Origin: Cryobacterium melibiosiphilum
GTDB lineage: Bacteria > Actinomycetota > Actinomycetes > Actinomycetales > Microbacteriaceae
NCBI RefSeq assembly: GCF_003602235.1
Contig: NZ_QZVS01000084.1
Span: 1 to 64,000 of the forward strand
Direction of reading: 5' to 3'
Length of the DNA stretch: 64,000 nt
Shown: positions 1 to 8,563 of the stretch, in pieces
Numbering within the stretch: the stretch's first letter is position 1
Layout: each line of letters opens with the position of its first letter
Position numbers and translations under genes: made by a program
Notes under the pieces: model-generated
Databases searched by the model: none
The model's input: the letters and a program-made list of their open reading frames with translations, nothing else
Told to the model about the DNA's origin: nothing

Positions 1-1525
1 GCGCGCGGGCTCCGGGCTGGCCGTCGGCCGGGGTGCGCGGCTGCCGGCTGCCCTGCGGGTCGCCGGGCTGGCTGTGCGACGACAGTTCGAGCTGTGCGGC
101 CAGGCCGGATCCGCCCGGTCCGGCACCGGCAAGGTCGCGGCGCAGGTCGGGCATGATCAGGCGCAGGGCCTCGCGGGCCGCGTCGCTCGGGCTGAACAGT
201 TCGACGCGGATGCCGTCGGCCCCGACGTGCGCCCGCACGGTGACCGGCCCGAGGTTGTCGGGCGACACGGTGAGGGTCATCACGTGTTCGCCGGGCGCGA
301 CGCCGACAAGCGAGAACAGCGGCTTGGCGAGCTGGCTCGCGAGCGGGGTCTGCGGGGTGGCCGCGGCCGGGGTCGGCGCTTCGGGTGCGGCAATCGGGGT
401 GAGAGTCGGTGTCGGGGCCGGCACGGGTGCTGCCACGACCGGGGCGACGGATGCCGGTGACGGGGTCGACGCTTCGGGTTCGGCACGGGCGGGGGCGGGT
501 GCAGCGGTTGTGGGTGCCGCGGTGGTCGTAGGGGCCGCCTCAGGCGCTTCCGAAGAGGGTACGGCCGAGGCCAAGGAGGCATCGGCCACCGGGACGTTCG
601 TGACGGAACTGGTCGGAACCGGCGCGCTGATCCGGTGCGCGGGGGCGGCGGCTGATTCAAGCGGCTCAGCGCCTGCCGGAGCGGGAACGGCCGAAATGCC
701 GGCGGGTGCTTCGAGTGGGGTCGGCGCAGCCGGGGTCGTCTCTCCCCGTAGCTCTGCAGCCGGGGTGGGGTTGGCCTCAACCATGCTCGGCTCAACCATG
801 CTCGGCTCGGCCATGCTCGCGACAACCGGGCTCACGACAACCGGGCTTGGCGCAACCGGGCCACTCGCCGTCGGGCGCGACTGCGGCGTCTTGGTCGCCA
901 CCGGGGTCGGCGCGACCGCAAGGGCAGGTGCCAGTGCCAGCGCGGGCGCGGGCACAGGAGCTGGACCGGGAGCGGGTGCAACATCGCGTCCCTGATCCGG
1001 CGTCTCGGTGCGTCCGCTGGGCTCGGTTGCGCGAGTCGACATCGGGGCGACGGCCGCCGGAACGATCACGGTCGCACCGAGGGTCAACGGCTCGGAATGG
1101 GCGAGTTCGGAGGCTGCCGGTTCGGCGTCGGTGCGTTCCGGGTCGGCGCGTTCCGGGTCTGGGCGTTCGGCGAGGGTAGGCCCTGCTGCCGGCGCCACGC
1201 TCTGCTCAGGCGCGACACTCGGCGCGACGGTCGACTCGGGCTCGCTGGTCGGCGGCGTGGAAGCCGCCTCAACCAGAACGTCAGCAACGTCAGGCGCGGC
1301 GAGTGGAGCCACACCGGGTGTGGCGAGCGGGTCGGCGAGTGCCGCGTGTTCTGCGGTGGGGTGCTCGCGACCGGCGGCAGGTACGGCTAGAACGGCGGGG
1401 GCGACGGCGAGCACCGTCAGAACGGCGGCGAAGGCCGCGGCTCCCCCGGCGACCGTCGCAGACGTTGTTCCGGCTGCGGCGGCCGGGCGGGCCGGGCCAG
1501 CGCTGGGGGTCAGCGCGAGGCTCAT
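1..1525 (-). CDS. fliK: Flagellar hook-length control protein FliK (3' end cut by window)
   Basis: The reading frame is open from the ATG at 1525 to the left edge with no stop, so about 508 codons are visible and the C-terminus is missing. The first ~390 residues are a low-complexity Ala/Pro/Thr/Val-rich ruler-like region. From about residue 416 the sequence reads MTLTVSPDNLGPVTVRAHV, then an R-x-x-LRLIMPDLRRDL stretch, which is the core of the Flg_hook (FliK C-terminal) domain. FliK measures hook length and triggers the export switch. It overlaps the upstream NlpC/P60 gene by 4 bp (ATGA). Identity rests on the C-terminal motif and on position at the end of the fliI-fliJ operon. Confidence 0.88.
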   Translation of the reverse strand, partial: MSLALTPSAGPARPAAAAGTTSATVAGGAAAFAAVLTVLAVAPAVLAVPAAGREHPTAEHAALADPLATPGVAPLAAPDVADVLVEAASTPPTSEPESTVAPSVAPEQSVAPAAGPTLAERPDPERADPERTDAEPAASELAHSEPLTLGATVIVPAAVAPMSTRATEPSGRTETPDQGRDVAPAPGPAPVPAPALALAPALAVAPTPVATKTPQSRPTASGPVAPSPVVVSPVVASMAEPSMVEPSMVEANPTPAAELRGETTPAAPTPLEAPAGISAVPAPAGAEPLESAAAPAHRISAPVPTSSVTNVPVADASLASAVPSSEAPEAAPTTTAAPTTAAPAPARAEPEASTPSPASVAPVVAAPVPAPTPTLTPIAAPEAPTPAAATPQTPLASQLAKPLFSLVGVAPGEHVMTLTVSPDNLGPVTVRAHVGADGIRVELFSPSDAAREALRLIMPDLRRDLAGAGPGGSGLAAQLELSSHSQPGDPQGSRQPRTPADGQPGARA

Positions 1526-2208
1526 GAGGCACTCCCCTTCGCGAACGAGGCAAAGGCCGCGCTGAGCATGTCGGTGCCGTTCGTCGCGGTGCTGACCGAA
1601 GCGGCGAGGCTCGCGGCAGCGGTCGACGCGGTCTGCTCGGGGATGACGCGGCGGATGGTGTCGATGTCGGCATCCGTCATGTACGCCTCGACGATGCACA
1701 CGTCGCGGCCCGGGTAGGGCGCGTGGATGACCTTGTTGTTGCCGGCGTAGATGAGAATGTGGGCGCCGCCGCCGGTCACAATCAGGTCGCCGGGCTGGGC
1801 CTCGGCGAGGGAGCCGACCTCGGTGCCGATGGTCATCTGGCCCGAAACCAGGCGCGGAACCTCGATGCCCAAATCGGCATAGACGGTCTGCACGAGTCCG
1901 GAGCAGTCCATACCGGTCGAGTCCGTGCCGCCGAAAACGTAGGGAACGCCCAGGTATTTCTGGGCGGCGGTGGCGACATCCGTTCCTGTTACCGAACCGG
2001 GGTTGGCGATCGTTCCGCCGGTGGTCGGGACGGTCACACCGAGAGCGGATGCGAGGCTCGAGGCGAAGTCGGACGCCGACCCGGAGGTGGCGGCCGACGA
2101 CAGCGCCGTGCTGGCCGCCGTCGTGGAGGCGGCCCGGGCCGTGCCGGAGAACTGCTGCAGCATGGACTGGATCTGTCCGATGCGGCCCAGGGTGTCGCTC
2201 ATGCTCAT
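1522..2208 (-). CDS. NlpC/P60 (C40) cell-wall peptidase in the flagellar operon
   Basis: 228 residues. Residues 1-25 resemble the helical start of axial or rod proteins. Residues 25-75 are an Ala/Ser/Thr-rich linker, and 78-190 are an NlpC/P60 domain with the nucleophile Cys102 in MDCSGLV, His150 in GGGAHILIY and His162 in KVIHAP. No signal peptide is evident, so export through the flagellar type III apparatus is likely (inference). It sits between fliJ and fliK with 4-bp overlaps on both sides. That is where a cell-wall hydrolase equivalent to FlgJ would be needed to open peptidoglycan for the rod. The family cleaves peptide cross-bridges rather than glycan strands. A second in-frame ATG lies at 2202. 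Confidence 0.85.
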   Translation of the reverse strand: MSMSDTLGRIGQIQSMLQQFSGTARAASTTAASTALSSAATSGSASDFASSLASALGVTVPTTGGTIANPGSVTGTDVATAAQKYLGVPYVFGGTDSTGMDCSGLVQTVYADLGIEVPRLVSGQMTIGTEVGSLAEAQPGDLIVTGGGAHILIYAGNNKVIHAPYPGRDVCIVEAYMTDADIDTIRRVIPEQTASTAAASLAASVSTATNGTDMLSAAFASFAKGSAS

Positions 2209-2639
2209 TCGGGCTCACCGCCCTGGTCGCGGTGCCATCGGGTCGACGCGATCTCGTCGAGCACGGTCTGTTCGGCGTGGAGGTCTTCGGCGGCGAGGGC
2301 TTCGGCGTGGCGCACCTCGAGCTTTTCGAGGCGGATCGAGTCGGCGCGGGCCGAATCAAACACGGTCTGGGCGGCATCCACCGCAGTCTGGTGATTGCGG
2401 CCGAGAGCGTCGAGGTCACCGAGCATGCTGCGCGAGGACGCGCGGGCCGCGGCCATCGCGCTCAGTGCGGCCATGTTCGTGGGGGTCGCCGAGAGGCCGT
2501 AGAGCGCGGCGCGGGCGTGCAGGTGGCGTTCGTCGTGAGCGCGCAGCGCCGTGTTGGCGGCGGCGAGCTCGACCGAGGCCTGATCCTGCTGCAGGTGCCG
2601 CAGGCGCAACAGGCCGGCGAGCGGAAAGAGGCGCTTCAT
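2205..2639 (-). CDS. fliJ: Flagellar export chaperone FliJ
   Basis: 144 residues, close to the usual FliJ length. It begins MKRLFPLAGLLRLRHLQQDQA, as FliJ proteins typically begin with a basic start and an L-x-x-LLxLR helix, and it is predicted to be almost entirely alpha-helical coiled coil. FliJ is the central stalk-like component of the export ATPase complex and escorts chaperones. It follows fliI with a 4-bp overlap and overlaps the NlpC/P60 gene by 4 bp. Sequence conservation of FliJ is low, so the call relies partly on position directly after fliI. Confidence 0.85.
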   Translation of the reverse strand: MKRLFPLAGLLRLRHLQQDQASVELAAANTALRAHDERHLHARAALYGLSATPTNMAALSAMAAARASSRSMLGDLDALGRNHQTAVDAAQTVFDSARADSIRLEKLEVRHAEALAAEDLHAEQTVLDEIASTRWHRDQGGEPE

Positions 2640-4084
2640 GCGGCCACCGCCAGCTGGCGGGTGAGCTGCGCGAGGCGGTCCCAGGCCGCGTTTGCGGGAG
2701 TCTGGTCGTCCATCCGCTGCTGCAGAAAGGCGTTGATGGCGGCCTCGTGGGTGACGGCGGCGTCCACGAGCGGGTTGGTGCCGGCCCGGTACGCGCCCAC
2801 GTCGAGCAGGTCCTGCGCGTTCTGGCGCGCGGCCAGAACCTTGCGCAGGGTGCTGGCGATGCGGTTGCGCTCGGGGGTGTTCACCCGCGAAGCGACCCGC
2901 GAGATGGAGGCCAGCGCGTCGACGGAGGGAAAGTGGCCCATGACGGCGAGTTTGCGGTCGAGCACGACGTGGCCGTCGAGAATCGAGCGGGCGGCGTCGG
3001 CGATGGGTTCGTTGTGGTCGTCACCGTCGACGAGCACGGTGTAGATGCCGGTGATCGAGCCGGTTTCGCCGGTTCCGGCGCGTTCGAGCAGCCGGGCGAG
3101 CAGCGAGAACGTCGACGGCGGATAGCCGCGGGTCGCCGGCGGCTCCCCCACCGACAGCCCGATTTCGCGCTGGGCCATGGCCACGCGGGTGAGCGAGTCC
3201 ATCATCAGCACGACGTGCTTTCCCTGGTCGCGGAAGGATTCGGCGATCCGCGTCGCGGTGAACGCGGCGCGCAGGCGCATCATGGCGGGTTCGTCGCTGG
3301 TCGAGACAACCACGATGGAGCGGGCGAGGCCCTCGGCGCCGAGGTCGTCTTCGAGAAACTCGCGCACCTCGCGGCCCCGCTCGCCGACGAGGGCGATGAC
3401 CGACACTTCGGCATCCGTACCCCGGGCGATCATCGACAGCAGCGAGGACTTGCCCACGCCGGAACCGGCGAACAGGCCCATGCGCTGGCCGCGGCCCATC
3501 GTGGTAAGGGTGTCGAGCACCCGCACGCCGAGCTGCAAGGGGGTGTCGATGCGGGCGCGGCCCATGGCCGAGGGGCTCTCGTTGTCGAACGAGACATAGG
3601 CGTCGACGATGAGCGGGCCCTTGCCGTCGATCGGGCGGCCGAGGCCGTCGACGACCCGGCCGAAGAGGCCCTGGCCGCTCGGAACCAGCAGGGGGGTGCT
3701 GGCGGCCCGGGCGGGGGCGCCGGCCTGCAGCCCGGTCAGGCGACCGAGCGGCATGCAGCGGATGCCGTCACGCGTAGTCGCGACGACCTCGGCGTCGATG
3801 CGCGGGTTGTCGCCGAGGGTGATGAGGTCGCCGATCGCCGCGGGCAGGCCGCGCAGCTCGACGCTCAGGCCGATGATGGAGGAGACGGTGCCCACGCGCT
3901 CGGGCAGGGCCGCGGCGAGGGCCGGGGTCAGGGTGTCGGTGCGGGGGCGCCAGGCCGAAGGTTCGGGCAGTGCCGGCACGGGGGCGGCCGACTGCGGCAG
4001 CGGCGCGGCCTGCACGGCGGCGGGCGTGAGGGACGCTGCGGACACGACCGGCGGCGTTGCGAGGGTGAAGCCTGACGCGGTCAC
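2636..4084 (-). CDS. fliI: Flagellum-specific ATPase FliI
   Basis: 482 residues. An F1-beta-like ATPase with Walker A GLFAGSGVGKS around residues 203-213, a Walker B strand HVVLMMDSLTR near 290, and the ATPase signature PPSTFSLLARLLERAG. The first ~60 residues are an Ala/Pro-rich extension longer than in most FliI proteins. FliI energises substrate entry into the flagellar type III export gate, with FliH as negative regulator and FliJ as stalk. The gene overlaps fliH and fliJ by 4 bp each. FliI is the most conserved member of this operon, so the assignment is firm. Confidence 0.97.
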   Translation of the reverse strand: MTASGFTLATPPVVSAASLTPAAVQAAPLPQSAAPVPALPEPSAWRPRTDTLTPALAAALPERVGTVSSIIGLSVELRGLPAAIGDLITLGDNPRIDAEVVATTRDGIRCMPLGRLTGLQAGAPARAASTPLLVPSGQGLFGRVVDGLGRPIDGKGPLIVDAYVSFDNESPSAMGRARIDTPLQLGVRVLDTLTTMGRGQRMGLFAGSGVGKSSLLSMIARGTDAEVSVIALVGERGREVREFLEDDLGAEGLARSIVVVSTSDEPAMMRLRAAFTATRIAESFRDQGKHVVLMMDSLTRVAMAQREIGLSVGEPPATRGYPPSTFSLLARLLERAGTGETGSITGIYTVLVDGDDHNEPIADAARSILDGHVVLDRKLAVMGHFPSVDALASISRVASRVNTPERNRIASTLRKVLAARQNAQDLLDVGAYRAGTNPLVDAAVTHEAAINAFLQQRMDDQTPANAAWDRLAQLTRQLAVAA

Positions 4085-4767
4085 AGTCGAGCCCCCGTCA
4101 GTGCGGCCTTCGCGCGGGCGAAGGCGCTCGCGAGCCGGGCATCGAGAAAGCCGTCAGAGAAATCGACGACGGCGTCGCCGCGGTTGAGCGTCGGGTCGCC
4201 GACGAGCTCGACTCCCGGCAGTGCTGCCGTGGCGGAGCCGAACATGCTTCCGCTCACGGTGCTGTTGAGGGCGAGCACGTCGGCCGGGTGCATGCGCACC
4301 GTGCGGGTCTCCCCCTCGTCGGCCTGGCTGAGCGCGCGTTCGAACGCGCGGCGCGCCGAGGTCTCGGTGTCGGCCAATTCGAAGCCGATGACGGCCTCGG
4401 TCAGTTCGAGGGCCGTCTCGATGAGGGCGGACTCGACCTCAAGAATGTTCGGGGCGGCCTTGGCGTCGAGGGCGGCCGCGGCGGCGCCGAGCAGCTGCAC
4501 GGCATAGTCGACACGTGCCTGGGCGGTCTGCGCCGCCGCGACCTGCGCGTGCTCGATGCGCAGGGTCTGGGCGGCGGCCTCCTCGGCGGCCGCGCGCAAC
4601 CCGGCGGCGTACCCGGCCGAGTGTCCCTCAGCGCGGGCCTGCTCGCGAATCTGCACCGCGGCATCCGTCTGGGCGGCCGTTTCGCTGGTCGTCGGCGCGT
4701 TCAGGCGCGGAAAGACCAGGTTGGAGAAACCGGCCGGCGCGGCACCGCCCCTAGTTGACATATTCAT
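4081..4767 (-). CDS. fliH: Flagellar export-ATPase regulator FliH
   Basis: 228 residues from ATG 4767. This start is chosen because GGAG lies 6 nt upstream; an in-frame ATG at 4761 is the alternative. Both starts lie inside the 3' end of fliG, giving a 17-bp overlap. Residues ~40-110 form an Ala/Gln/Glu-rich helix, and the C-terminal half (ESALIETALELTEAVIGFEL, then VRMHPADVLAL and VDFSDGFLDARL) matches the FliH/HrpE/V-ATPase E-type C-terminal domain. It binds FliI and tethers it to the C ring. The gene overlaps fliI by 4 bp. The frame is open further upstream, but that part only shadows fliG. Confidence 0.88.
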   Translation of the reverse strand: MNMSTRGGAAPAGFSNLVFPRLNAPTTSETAAQTDAAVQIREQARAEGHSAGYAAGLRAAAEEAAAQTLRIEHAQVAAAQTAQARVDYAVQLLGAAAAALDAKAAPNILEVESALIETALELTEAVIGFELADTETSARRAFERALSQADEGETRTVRMHPADVLALNSTVSGSMFGSATAALPGVELVGDPTLNRGDAVVDFSDGFLDARLASAFARAKAALTGARL

Positions 4768-5767
4768 CTTCAGCTCCGCGGCTGATGGTGATCGAGCCCT
4801 GGGCCTCGAGGTCGCGGATGGCGCGCACGATCTCCGCACGGGCGTCTTCCACCTGGCGCACACGCACCGGGCCGAGACTCTGTGTCTCGTCGTCGAGGAT
4901 GTCGCGGTTGCGTTCGGACAGGTTCGCTCGGATGACCTCGACGACGGCACTCGAGGTGCCCTTCATGGCGGTCGCGAGAACGCTCGCGTCGATGCCGCGC
5001 AGTACCTGCTGCACGTCGCGGCTCTCGAGGCGCACGATGTCGGTGAAGGTGAGCATGTGGGAGCGCACCTCGTCGGCGAGGGCCGGGTCGCGGGCGTCGA
5101 GGCCTTCGAGCAGGGCGCGTTCGGTGGCGGCATCCGCTCGGTTGATGATCTCGACCAGCGGCTGCACGCCGCCGACGACCTCGATCGGGTCGCGGGACAC
5201 GCTCGCGCCGACCCGCAGCTTCAGCGTGTCGGTGACGACCCGAATAGCCTCGGGCGAGGCACTGCCCATGGTGGCGATGCAGAGCACGACGTCGGTGCGC
5301 AACGGGTCGCTCATGCCGCTGAGCACGGCGGATGCCCGTTCCCGGCTGAGGTGGGCCAGCACGAGTGCGACCGTCTGGGGCAGTTCGCCCTCGAGCAGGT
5401 TGATGACGCCGGAGGCGTCGGAGGAGTCGAGAAACTCGAAGGCTTTGCCGGCCAGGGAGCTGGCGACCCGAGCCATGACGCCGGCCGCTCGATCAGAGCC
5501 GTAGGAGGATTCGAGGAGCCCCCGGGCGAAGTCGTGGCCGCCCTGGGAGTGCCGACCGCCGCGCCGCGAGATCTCCTGGAACTCGACCAGGATGCTCTCG
5601 GCGAGTTCGGCGTCGACCTTGTTGAGCTGGATGAGTTCGGCCGTGATGACCTCGGCCTCGGCGTCGGTGAACTGCTTCATCACATCGGTCGCCTGGATCG
5701 AGTTCATGTTCATGAGCACGACGGCGACCTTCTGGGGGCCGTTCAGCTGTTGCAGCGCGTCGGTCAT
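4751..5767 (-). CDS. fliG: Flagellar motor switch protein FliG
   Basis: 338 residues, the standard FliG length. Start MTDALQQLNGPQKVAVVLMN is typical. N-terminal, middle and C-terminal armadillo-like domains follow, with the C-terminal charged-ridge helix around FTDIVRLESRDVQQVLRGID. FliG couples the MS ring to the stator units and generates torque. Its ATG overlaps the fliF stop by one base (TGATG), implying translational coupling. It is followed by fliH, whose start is embedded in the last codons of fliG. Confidence 0.96.
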   Translation of the reverse strand: MTDALQQLNGPQKVAVVLMNMNSIQATDVMKQFTDAEAEVITAELIQLNKVDAELAESILVEFQEISRRGGRHSQGGHDFARGLLESSYGSDRAAGVMARVASSLAGKAFEFLDSSDASGVINLLEGELPQTVALVLAHLSRERASAVLSGMSDPLRTDVVLCIATMGSASPEAIRVVTDTLKLRVGASVSRDPIEVVGGVQPLVEIINRADAATERALLEGLDARDPALADEVRSHMLTFTDIVRLESRDVQQVLRGIDASVLATAMKGTSSAVVEVIRANLSERNRDILDDETQSLGPVRVRQVEDARAEIVRAIRDLEAQGSITISRGAEDEYVN

Positions 5768-7368
5768 CAGGACTGCCGATCACTCATCAGGCTGCGCAGG
5801 TAGTCCGCGGTGCGGTGCGGATCGCTGCGGGCCAGGTTGTCGATCTCACCGCGACGCAGGTCGCCCTCGGTCGGCGGCGTGAGCAGTTCGGTCGGGGCGT
5901 CGATCGGCCGCGGCGTGAACGGAGCGGGAAGCGCGATCGGCATGGTCATGCCGCCGAGGGCCTGCTGCTTCGTGAGCGCGTCGAGGGCGTCGAGTTCGTC
6001 CATGTCGACGGTCTCGCGGCTCTGCCGGCGCGAGCGGCGGGCGTAGACGAGCAGCGATGCGGCGACGGCGAGCACGATGCCGACCGTCATGACGATCGTG
6101 CGGATGAGCTCGGCCTGCGCGGCGGCAGCGGTGGCGTCCGCGGCGGCGGCCAGGGCGGCATCCGCGGCGGCAGCGCCAGTGGCGTCGAAGGCCATCACCT
6201 CGACGGTGACGGCGTCGCCGCGGGCCGCGTCGATGCCGGCGGCCGAAGAGACGAGCGAGGTGATGTCGGCGACGTTGATGCCGGCGGCGGCATCGGCGTT
6301 GACGGCCACGGAAACCGTCTGGCGGGTCATCTGGCCGGCCGGAATCACGGTCGACTCGGTGACCTTGTTGACCGCGTTGTTGCGTGTCGTGGATTCGGAG
6401 TCGAAGGTGCCGTCATCGCCGGTGGTTGTGGCGGCGGTGTCGGTGCCGAGCACGCCGCCGGCCGTGGCGCCGGAACCGGTGTAGGTCTCGGTCTCGCTGG
6501 TCTCGGTGAGCGCCGGAGCATCGACCGGGTTGGTGAAGGTCTCTTCGACCCGTTCGCCGGTCTGGGTGCTCATGTCGGCGGCGACGACCACGGTGGCGTT
6601 GCCGCTGCCGACGACCGTGTCGAGCATGGCCTGCACGGCGCCCTGCACGCGGCTTTCGTAGTCGGAGGCCTGCTGAGCGCTGGAGCCGGTGGTGCCCACG
6701 CCCACGGCGCTGAGCACGGTGCCGGCCGCGTCGACGACGGCGACGTCGCTGGCCTTCATGCCGTCGATCGACGCGCTGGTGAGGTGCACGATCGCCTGAA
6801 CCTGGTCGTTGGACAGAGTCACGCCGTTGCTGGTCTGCACGAAGACGGATGCCGTGGGGTCACCCTGCTCAGACACGAACACGCTCTCCTCGGGGATCGC
6901 GAGCTGTACCGAGGCGTTCTGCACGCCGTCGAGAGCCATGATCGTCGAGGCCAGTTCACCCTCGAGCGCACGCTTGTAGGTGACCGACTGCTGAAACTCG
7001 CTCGAGGTGACGCCCATGGTGTCGAGCAGCGAGTAGCCGCCCGTGCTGTCGGAGGGCAGGCCGGCCGCGGCCGACTTCAGGCGCTGGGCGTAGACATCCG
7101 CTTCGGGAACCATGATGGTGGCGCCGCCGTCGGCGAGCTCGTAGCCGATGCCGTCGGCCTGCAGCTGCTCGACGATGGTGTTGGCGTCGGAGCCACTGAG
7201 GCCGGAGAACAGGGGGGTGTATGCGGGCTTGGCGGCCCACATGGTGAGGGCGGCGATGCCGAGCACGAGCACGGCGACGCCGATGATGGCGAGGGTGCGC
7301 TGGCCCACAGTGAACGCCTTGATGGCGTTGCCGAAGCGTCGGAATGCCGACGTCATCTGAGCGGGCAT
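5767..7368 (-). CDS. fliF: Flagellar MS-ring protein FliF
   Basis: 533 residues. Transmembrane helix 1 is at about 24-46 (TLAIIGVAVLVLGIAALTMW). The periplasmic YscJ/FliF ring-building region starts AYTPLFSGLSGSDANTIVEQL. A Thr/Ala-rich linker is around 300-340, and helix 2 is near 418-440 (TIVMTVGIVLAVAASLLVY), followed by a cytoplasmic tail that ends in a FliG-binding segment. FliF forms the membrane-embedded MS ring on which the motor and export gate assemble. It overlaps fliE and fliG by one base each. Confidence 0.96.
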   Translation of the reverse strand: MPAQMTSAFRRFGNAIKAFTVGQRTLAIIGVAVLVLGIAALTMWAAKPAYTPLFSGLSGSDANTIVEQLQADGIGYELADGGATIMVPEADVYAQRLKSAAAGLPSDSTGGYSLLDTMGVTSSEFQQSVTYKRALEGELASTIMALDGVQNASVQLAIPEESVFVSEQGDPTASVFVQTSNGVTLSNDQVQAIVHLTSASIDGMKASDVAVVDAAGTVLSAVGVGTTGSSAQQASDYESRVQGAVQAMLDTVVGSGNATVVVAADMSTQTGERVEETFTNPVDAPALTETSETETYTGSGATAGGVLGTDTAATTTGDDGTFDSESTTRNNAVNKVTESTVIPAGQMTRQTVSVAVNADAAAGINVADITSLVSSAAGIDAARGDAVTVEVMAFDATGAAAADAALAAAADATAAAAQAELIRTIVMTVGIVLAVAASLLVYARRSRRQSRETVDMDELDALDALTKQQALGGMTMPIALPAPFTPRPIDAPTELLTPPTEGDLRRGEIDNLARSDPHRTADYLRSLMSDRQS

Positions 7369-7688
7369 CAGGCCTGCATCCGCATGATCTCGGTGAACGC
7401 GTCGATGCCCTTGTTACGGATCGCGGCGACGAGTTCGAGGGTGACCTGCGCCTCGGTCGAGGCGATCGTGGCGCTGGCGATGTCGCCGACACCACCCTCG
7501 ACGGCTTTGAGCGCGAGGTTGTTGGAGGTGTTCTGCAGGGTCTGCACGTTTTCGACCGCGCCGGCGAGGGCCACGCCAAAGCTGGCGCCGTCGTCCTGAT
7601 TGCCCTGGGTGCTGGCGATCGAAGTGGTGCCCGAGACACCAGCGGTGCCGGCAACGCTCGACACCAGGGAAATTGCGCTGAAAGGCAT
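7368..7688 (-). CDS. fliE: Flagellar hook-basal body adaptor FliE
   Basis: 106 residues, the normal size. The C-terminal half, VENVQTLQNTSNNLALKAVEG through TLELVAAIRNKGIDAFTEIMRMQ, carries the diagnostic FliE pattern ending in AY/FxEIMxMQ-like residues. FliE joins the MS ring to the rod and is the first exported component. It lies between flgC and fliF with one-base overlaps, the usual flgBC-fliEF order. Confidence 0.95.
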   Translation of the reverse strand: MPFSAISLVSSVAGTAGVSGTTSIASTQGNQDDGASFGVALAGAVENVQTLQNTSNNLALKAVEGGVGDIASATIASTEAQVTLELVAAIRNKGIDAFTEIMRMQA

Positions 7689-8074
7689 CAGCCACGACCA
7701 ATCTGCAAAGCGGCTTCATAGGCGGTCTTGGCCCGGTCGACGACGGCCGCGTTCGCCTGGTAACCGCGCTGCGCCATGATGAGCTGGCCCATCTGCTCGG
7801 ACAGGTCGATGTCGGGGTAGCGCACATAGCCCGCCGCGTTGGCCAGGGCGTTGGTGGGTTCGTAGACGAGCAGGCCCTCGGTGTCGCCGAGAGCGGCGTC
7901 GGCGGTGACACCGGTGAGGCCCTCACCTTCCTGGGCCACAATCAGCCGTTCCTGGAAGGCGGCGTCGTCACCGCCGCGCACGGTGTTCGCGTTGGCGATG
8001 TTATCGGCGATGGCGTCGAGCCACTTGCGGTGCAGGGCCATGCCGCTCCCGGCGATGCTGATGGCGTCTGTCAT
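7688..8074 (-). CDS. flgC: Flagellar proximal rod protein FlgC
   Basis: 128 residues. N-terminal flagellar rod motif MALHRKWLDAIADNIANANT and C-terminal axial heptad region SEQMGQLIMAQRGYQANAAV, both hallmarks of the FlgC family. It forms the proximal rod together with FlgB and FlgF. The stop and start codons overlap by one base with flgB upstream and fliE downstream, so the five basal-body genes are translationally coupled. Confidence 0.96.
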   Translation of the reverse strand: MTDAISIAGSGMALHRKWLDAIADNIANANTVRGGDDAAFQERLIVAQEGEGLTGVTADAALGDTEGLLVYEPTNALANAAGYVRYPDIDLSEQMGQLIMAQRGYQANAAVVDRAKTAYEAALQIGRG

Positions 8075-8415
8075 TAGTTGGTCCTCATTGCGGTGCGCAG
8101 GCCGGTAACCGGGCCTTCAACGGCCTTGGCGGCGAACTGGTAACGCAGCAGGGCTTCGGTGCTGGCGAGGGTCTCGACATCGAGGTTCACGTTGTTGCCG
8201 TTGAGCTTTGTCGCCTCGTCGGAGCGCGTCACGGTGGGCGTGATGATGCCGCTGCCCTCTTCGATCGACCGGGCGAGGGCTCCTTCGAAGGAGACCACCT
8301 GGGCACGGTAATCGGGGGTGTTGACGTTGGCGATGTTGGTCGCGATGACGCTCTGGCGCAGGGACAGCGCGGTCAGCGTGCTGGCGAGTGCGTTGGAGGT
8401 CACCGATCCAAGCAT
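8074..8415 (-). CDS. flgB: Flagellar proximal rod protein FlgB
   Basis: 113 residues from ATG 8415 (MLGSVTSNALASTLTALSLR). The frame is open further upstream, but that part covers the promoter and has no homology pattern. The rod signature RQSVIATNIANVNTPDYRA is at residues ~19-37. It is the first gene of the basal-body operon and is preceded by a near-consensus sigma-28 promoter whose predicted start site is about 70 nt upstream. The Shine-Dalgarno sequence is weak (GGAAC). Confidence 0.94.
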   Translation of the reverse strand: MLGSVTSNALASTLTALSLRQSVIATNIANVNTPDYRAQVVSFEGALARSIEEGSGIITPTVTRSDEATKLNGNNVNLDVETLASTEALLRYQFAAKAVEGPVTGLRTAMRTN

Positions 8416-8490
8416 GATGTTCCGTTTCGTCGTGAAAAGACAAGACGGCCGATCCGTGGCCAGTGGCGAGCACTCCGTACTCAAGTCCTG

Positions 8491-8517
8491 CTATCGGCTC
8501 TTATCCGAGTGCCGTTA
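8491..8517 (-). promoter_or_regulatory. Sigma-28 promoter of the flgB operon
   Basis: On the minus strand TAAC, 15 nt, then GCCGATAG. This matches the known FliA/SigD consensus TAAA-N15-GCCGATAA at all but two positions. The spacing is identical to that upstream of flagellin. A sigma-28 gene is encoded 4 kb away. It lies about 75 bp upstream of the flgB start. Confidence 0.8.
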
Positions 8518-8527
8518 GGAGTGGGGG

Positions 8528-8560
8528 CAAAAATCTTAGGAAATTCTTACGAAATTCTTT
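8528..8560 (-). repeat. Three phased 11-bp AT-rich repeats upstream of the flgB promoter
   Basis: Three consecutive 11-bp units (minus strand AAAGAATTTCG, TAAGAATTTCC, TAAGATTTTTG) end 10 bp upstream of the -35 element. Eleven-base phasing places the A/T tracts on one helical face, as in UP elements or activator sites. A related AAAAGAATC stretch lies about 13 bp upstream of the flagellin -35. Confidence 0.6.
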
Positions 8561-8563
8561 CGT

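Noticed and set aside
33-995. Long plus-strand open frame opposite fliK
   Set aside because: It is a GC-rich antisense shadow of fliK with no domain pattern; the minus-strand frame has the Flg_hook motif.
4768-4950. Longer FliH starting upstream inside fliG
   Set aside because: The extra residues are an out-of-frame reading of fliG, and a ribosome-binding site fits ATG 4767.
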